Below, in pieces: positions 61,600 to 64,000 of a stretch of DNA of 64,000 bases (position 1 is its first letter; every line of letters begins with the position of its first letter). Location of the stretch: positions 1 through 64,000 of the forward strand of contig PNOH01000021.1 in assembly GCA_013824715.1 (NCBI GenBank). The letters are read 5' to 3'. This DNA comes from Odoribacter sp. Its GTDB lineage: Bacteria > Bacteroidota > Bacteroidia > Bacteroidales > Prolixibacteraceae. The notes beneath the pieces were generated by a model. It did not search any database. It worked only from the letters and a program-made list of their open reading frames with translations, and was not told the origin of the DNA. The position numbers were made by a program, and so were the translations under genes.

Positions 61600-61922
61600 T
61601 ACTTAATCTCCTCTCCTGATTTTTTTGAATACCGTACTAATTTACCCTTATCATTAAGCTTCCTTCCAATACGAGTAGGTTTCCCGGTTTTTGGGTCCTT
61701 GTTCATGAGGTTAGAAATGTGAATAGGTGCTTCCTTCTCCACAATACCACCCTGCGGATGTGCCGCGTTTGGTTTTGTGTGTTTTTTAACCATATTAACA
61801 CCTTCCACAATAGCTTTCTCGGTTGCTCTGATTACTTCGAGCACTTTGCCTTCCTTACCGTTGTAATTGCCAGCAATTACAACCACAGTGTCGCCTTTTT
61901 TTATGTGTAATTTTTTCTGCAT
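61599..61922 (-). CDS. rplX: 50S ribosomal protein L24
   Basis: A 107-residue L24 with KOW motif ([23 protein letters not shown]). I prefer ATG 61922 ([11 protein letters not shown]), which fits family starts; an in-frame ATG at 61940, overlapping the rplN stop, would add six residues. Assembly initiator of the 50S subunit. Confidence 0.96.
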   Translation of the reverse strand: MQKKLHIKKGDTVVVIAGNYNGKEGKVLEVIRATEKAIVEGVNMVKKHTKPNAAHPQGGIVEKEAPIHISNLMNKDPKTGKPTRIGRKLNDKGKLVRYSKKSGEEIK

Positions 61923-61939
61923 CGTTTTTATTTTATGCA

Positions 61940-62305
61940 TTAAAGTACTTCAGGAGCAAGTGAAATGATCTTCATATTCTGATCACGAAGTTCTCTTGCC
62001 ACGGGTCCGAATATACGGGTTCCGCGCATTTCACCAGTATTGTTCAGCAAAACTACTGCGTTGTCATCAAAACGGATATATGATCCATCCGGACGGCGAA
62101 CTTCTTTAGTAGTACGAACAATAATTGCTTTCGACACGGCGCCTTTTTTCATATCACTACCCGCTATAGCACTTTTTACCGTAACTACAATGGTGTCGCC
62201 TAATGATGCGTAGCGCTTTCTTGTTCCGCCTAAAACGCGGATACAAAGCACTTCTTTGGCACCACTGTTATCGGCAACTGTACATCTTGATTCTTGTTGT
62301 ATCAT
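61940..62305 (-). CDS. rplN: 50S ribosomal protein L14
   Basis: A 121-residue L14. Start [21 protein letters not shown] and end [22 protein letters not shown] are nearly universal for the family. Confidence 0.98.
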   Translation of the reverse strand: MIQQESRCTVADNSGAKEVLCIRVLGGTRKRYASLGDTIVVTVKSAIAGSDMKKGAVSKAIIVRTTKEVRRPDGSYIRFDDNAVVLLNNTGEMRGTRIFGPVARELRDQNMKIISLAPEVL

Positions 62306-62307
62306 GA

Positions 62308-62565
62308 TTACTTAGCTCTTTCTATGATTTCCACTAATCTCCAACATTTCTGTTTACTGATAGGCCGTGTTTCCATGATCTTTACAGTATCGCCGATGTT
62401 GCAGGTGTTCTTCTCATCGTGGGCGTAATATTTGGATGTTTTGTTGACGAACTTTCCATAAATGGGATGTTTTTCTTTGCGGTGTTCGGCCACAATGATT
62501 GTGCATTCCATTTTGTTGCTCACAACAACTCCAATACGCTCCTTCCTTAGATTTCTTGATTCCAT
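62308..62565 (-). CDS. rpsQ: 30S ribosomal protein S17
   Basis: An 85-residue OB-fold S17: [27 protein letters not shown] first half (given in part), [23 protein letters not shown] second half. Only 2 bp separate it from both neighbours. Confidence 0.98.
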   Translation of the reverse strand: MESRNLRKERIGVVVSNKMECTIIVAEHRKEKHPIYGKFVNKTSKYYAHDEKNTCNIGDTVKIMETRPISKQKCWRLVEIIERAK

Positions 62566-62567
62566 TA

Positions 62568-62771
62568 CTAACTCTGTTTTGCGTTAATTTCCCTTTGACG
62601 TAGCATGGTTTTCAGTCGTGCAATATTTCTTCTCACACCAACGATAACCTGTGGGTTGTCGAGAGGCGAAATTGCATGGTTCATTTTCATCCGTAACAAG
62701 GAATCCTGATCGGTCTGGATTCTTTCCAGAATCTCAGCTTTTGATAATTCTTTAATTTCTGATGTCTTCAT
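62568..62771 (-). CDS. rpmC: 50S ribosomal protein L29
   Basis: A 67-residue two-helix L29 at the exit tunnel: [19 protein letters not shown]... ending in [12 protein letters not shown]. Its start overlaps the rplP stop by one base. Confidence 0.97.
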   Translation of the reverse strand: MKTSEIKELSKAEILERIQTDQDSLLRMKMNHAISPLDNPQVIVGVRRNIARLKTMLRQREINAKQS

Positions 62772-63205
62772 TATTCAGCGATTTCAGATTCAACATAGTC
62801 ACGTCTAACAATGAACTTAGTAGTTACTGGTAGTTTTTGTGCAGCCAGACGAAGCGCTTCCTTAGCAACCTCAAAAGGAACTCCTTCTGCCTCAATCAAT
62901 ATTCTACCTGGTGTAATCGGAGCAACGAATGCTTCCGGAGCGCCTTTACCTTTACCCATACGTACCTCTGCAGGTTTTTTAGTAATCGGTTTATCGGGGA
63001 AAACACGGATCCAAATTTGACCCTGACGTTGCATATGACGTGTTACGGCAACACGGGCAGCCTCAATCTGGCGTCCGGTAAGCCACGTCTCTTCCAACGA
63101 TTTAATACCAAAAGATCCAAATGCCAACTGGTTGCCGCGTTGAGCCAGTCCTTTCATTTTTCCCTTTTGTACTCTTCTGAATTTTGTCTTTTTCGGTTGT
63201 AACAT
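62771..63205 (-). CDS. rplP: 50S ribosomal protein L16
   Basis: A 144-residue L16 near the peptidyl transferase centre. Start [19 protein letters not shown], central [20 protein letters not shown] and [15 protein letters not shown] are characteristic. Confidence 0.98.
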   Translation of the reverse strand: MLQPKKTKFRRVQKGKMKGLAQRGNQLAFGSFGIKSLEETWLTGRQIEAARVAVTRHMQRQGQIWIRVFPDKPITKKPAEVRMGKGKGAPEAFVAPITPGRILIEAEGVPFEVAKEALRLAAQKLPVTTKFIVRRDYVESEIAE

Positions 63206-63232
63206 CCTTCTATACTTCTGAAAGGTTTACAC

Positions 63233-63955
63233 TTATTTTTTTCTTTTCTTAAATCCGCCACCTTTTGGGCCACCTTCGTTAGGACGTCTTCCATCTGGTT
63301 TTTGTCCTACATTTGGTGAAAGGTCACGCTTTCCATAAATCTCGCCTTTGCAAATCCAGACTTTTACACCGAGTAAACCGGTTTTAGTCAGGGCTTCTGC
63401 AAGCGCATAATCTATATCAGCTCTCAGAGTATGCAACGGAGTACGACCATCTTTGTACATTTCTGAACGTGCCATTTCAGCGCCGTTTAATCGGCCTGAA
63501 ACCTGAATTTTGATGCCTTGTGCCCCCATTCTCATGGTTGAAGCAATAGCCATTTTGGTTGCGCGACGGTAGGCAATTTTACCTTCAATCTGGCGTGCAA
63601 TGTTTACAGCTACAATTTTTGCATCTAATTCCGGACGTTTGATTTCAAAAATATTGATCTGAACTTCCTTGTTGGTGATCTTCTTTAACTCTTCTTTTAG
63701 TTTATCAACTTCCTGACCACCTTTGCCAATAATAATACCTGGGCGTGAGGTGTGAACAGTGATGGTAATCAGCTTGAGTGTTCGTTCAATGATAATCTTG
63801 GAAATACTTGCTTTTGCCAGACGGGCATTCAAATACTCCCTGATCCTGAAATCTTCCACGAGCTTTTCGCCATAGTTGTTTCCACCGTACCAATTGGAAT
63901 CCCATCCTTTGATGATTCCTAAACGATTAGCGATTGGATTGACTTTTTGTCCCAT
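63233..63955 (-). CDS. rpsC: 30S ribosomal protein S3
   Basis: A 240-residue S3 at the mRNA entry. The KH domain has [15 protein letters not shown] and [18 protein letters not shown]; the C-domain has [20 protein letters not shown] and a Gly/Lys-rich tail ([13 protein letters not shown]). Confidence 0.98.
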   Translation of the reverse strand: MGQKVNPIANRLGIIKGWDSNWYGGNNYGEKLVEDFRIREYLNARLAKASISKIIIERTLKLITITVHTSRPGIIIGKGGQEVDKLKEELKKITNKEVQINIFEIKRPELDAKIVAVNIARQIEGKIAYRRATKMAIASTMRMGAQGIKIQVSGRLNGAEMARSEMYKDGRTPLHTLRADIDYALAEALTKTGLLGVKVWICKGEIYGKRDLSPNVGQKPDGRRPNEGGPKGGGFKKRKK

Positions 63956-63965
63956 GTATTATTAT

Positions 63966-64000
63966 TTATTCTGTTTCTTTAACTTGAGTTAAACTACCAA
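63966..64000 (-). CDS. rplV: 50S ribosomal protein L22, C-terminal end (partial)
   Basis: Only the last ten codons (GSLTQVKETE, stop TAA at 63968-63966) are inside the window. Identification rests on operon position directly before rpsC and on the open frame to the edge; the sequence itself is too short to prove it. Confidence 0.65.
   Translation of the reverse strand, partial: GSLTQVKETE

Overview
The window is a bacterial chromosome segment from a member of the Bacteroidota. Supporting signs are a type IX secretion C-terminal sorting domain, many intergenic Bacteroidota-type promoter boxes (TAnnTTTG), near absence of Shine-Dalgarno sequences, SusD-phylum style lipoproteins with DUF4369, and the typical long-form ketol-acid reductoisomerase. 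The mix (anaerobe-like Fe-S repair, glycan hydrolases, corrinoid methyl transfer) fits the Bacteroidales/Marinilabiliales side, but genus cannot be fixed from sequence reading alone.

Layout. 0-8 kb: 3' part of a huge leucine-rich-repeat T9SS cargo protein, a Crp/Fnr regulator divergent from the Fe-S repair protein ScdA/Ric, and a GH78-type glycosidase. 8-13 kb: enolase, a PBP4-type D,D-carboxypeptidase, ilvC. 13-20 kb: two AraC regulators, a small retropepsin-like module, and a methanol-type corrinoid methyltransfer cluster (mtaC-mtaB-RACE reactivase). 20-24.4 kb: ilvD-ilvB-ilvN, headed by a newly read 21-residue leader peptide rich in Ile/Leu/Val and an intrinsic terminator, that is, a classical attenuator. 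24.5-31 kb: ChaN-like lipoprotein, then a sugar-acid type catabolic cluster (GH88-like hydrolase, TIM-barrel isomerase, Gfo/Idh dehydrogenase, SDR), and an MDR oxidoreductase. 31-33.6 kb: an orphan protein, a HicAB toxin-antitoxin islet and tRNA-Lys. 33.7-42 kb: transporter, creatininase-like hydrolase, S41 protease, MgtC/DUF4010 membrane protein, DUF2721 protein, TlpA-like thioredoxin lipoprotein, asparagine synthetase. 42-49 kb: ychF, NrtR-like regulator, an ECF sigma/anti-sigma/Spy-like module, hisS, a BRO-domain protein. 49-53.4 kb: two small proteins, a HEPN/MNT toxin-antitoxin islet at the 3' end of ettA, a stand-alone receiver protein. 53.4-64 kb: the S10-spc-alpha ribosomal protein operon (rplQ back to the tail of rplV), all on the minus strand.

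The most interesting points are: (1) the ilv leader-peptide attenuator with a matching promoter; (2) a methanol:corrinoid methyltransferase system in a Bacteroidota genome, placed between ilvN and ilvC, without the second methyltransferase; (3) two separate toxin-antitoxin islets, HicAB and HEPN/MNT, each bounded by a diverged copy of the 3' end of the neighbouring host gene (tRNA-Lys and ettA), with substitutions that preserve base-pairing or protein sequence; and (4) several families of inverted intergenic repeats that recur within the window.
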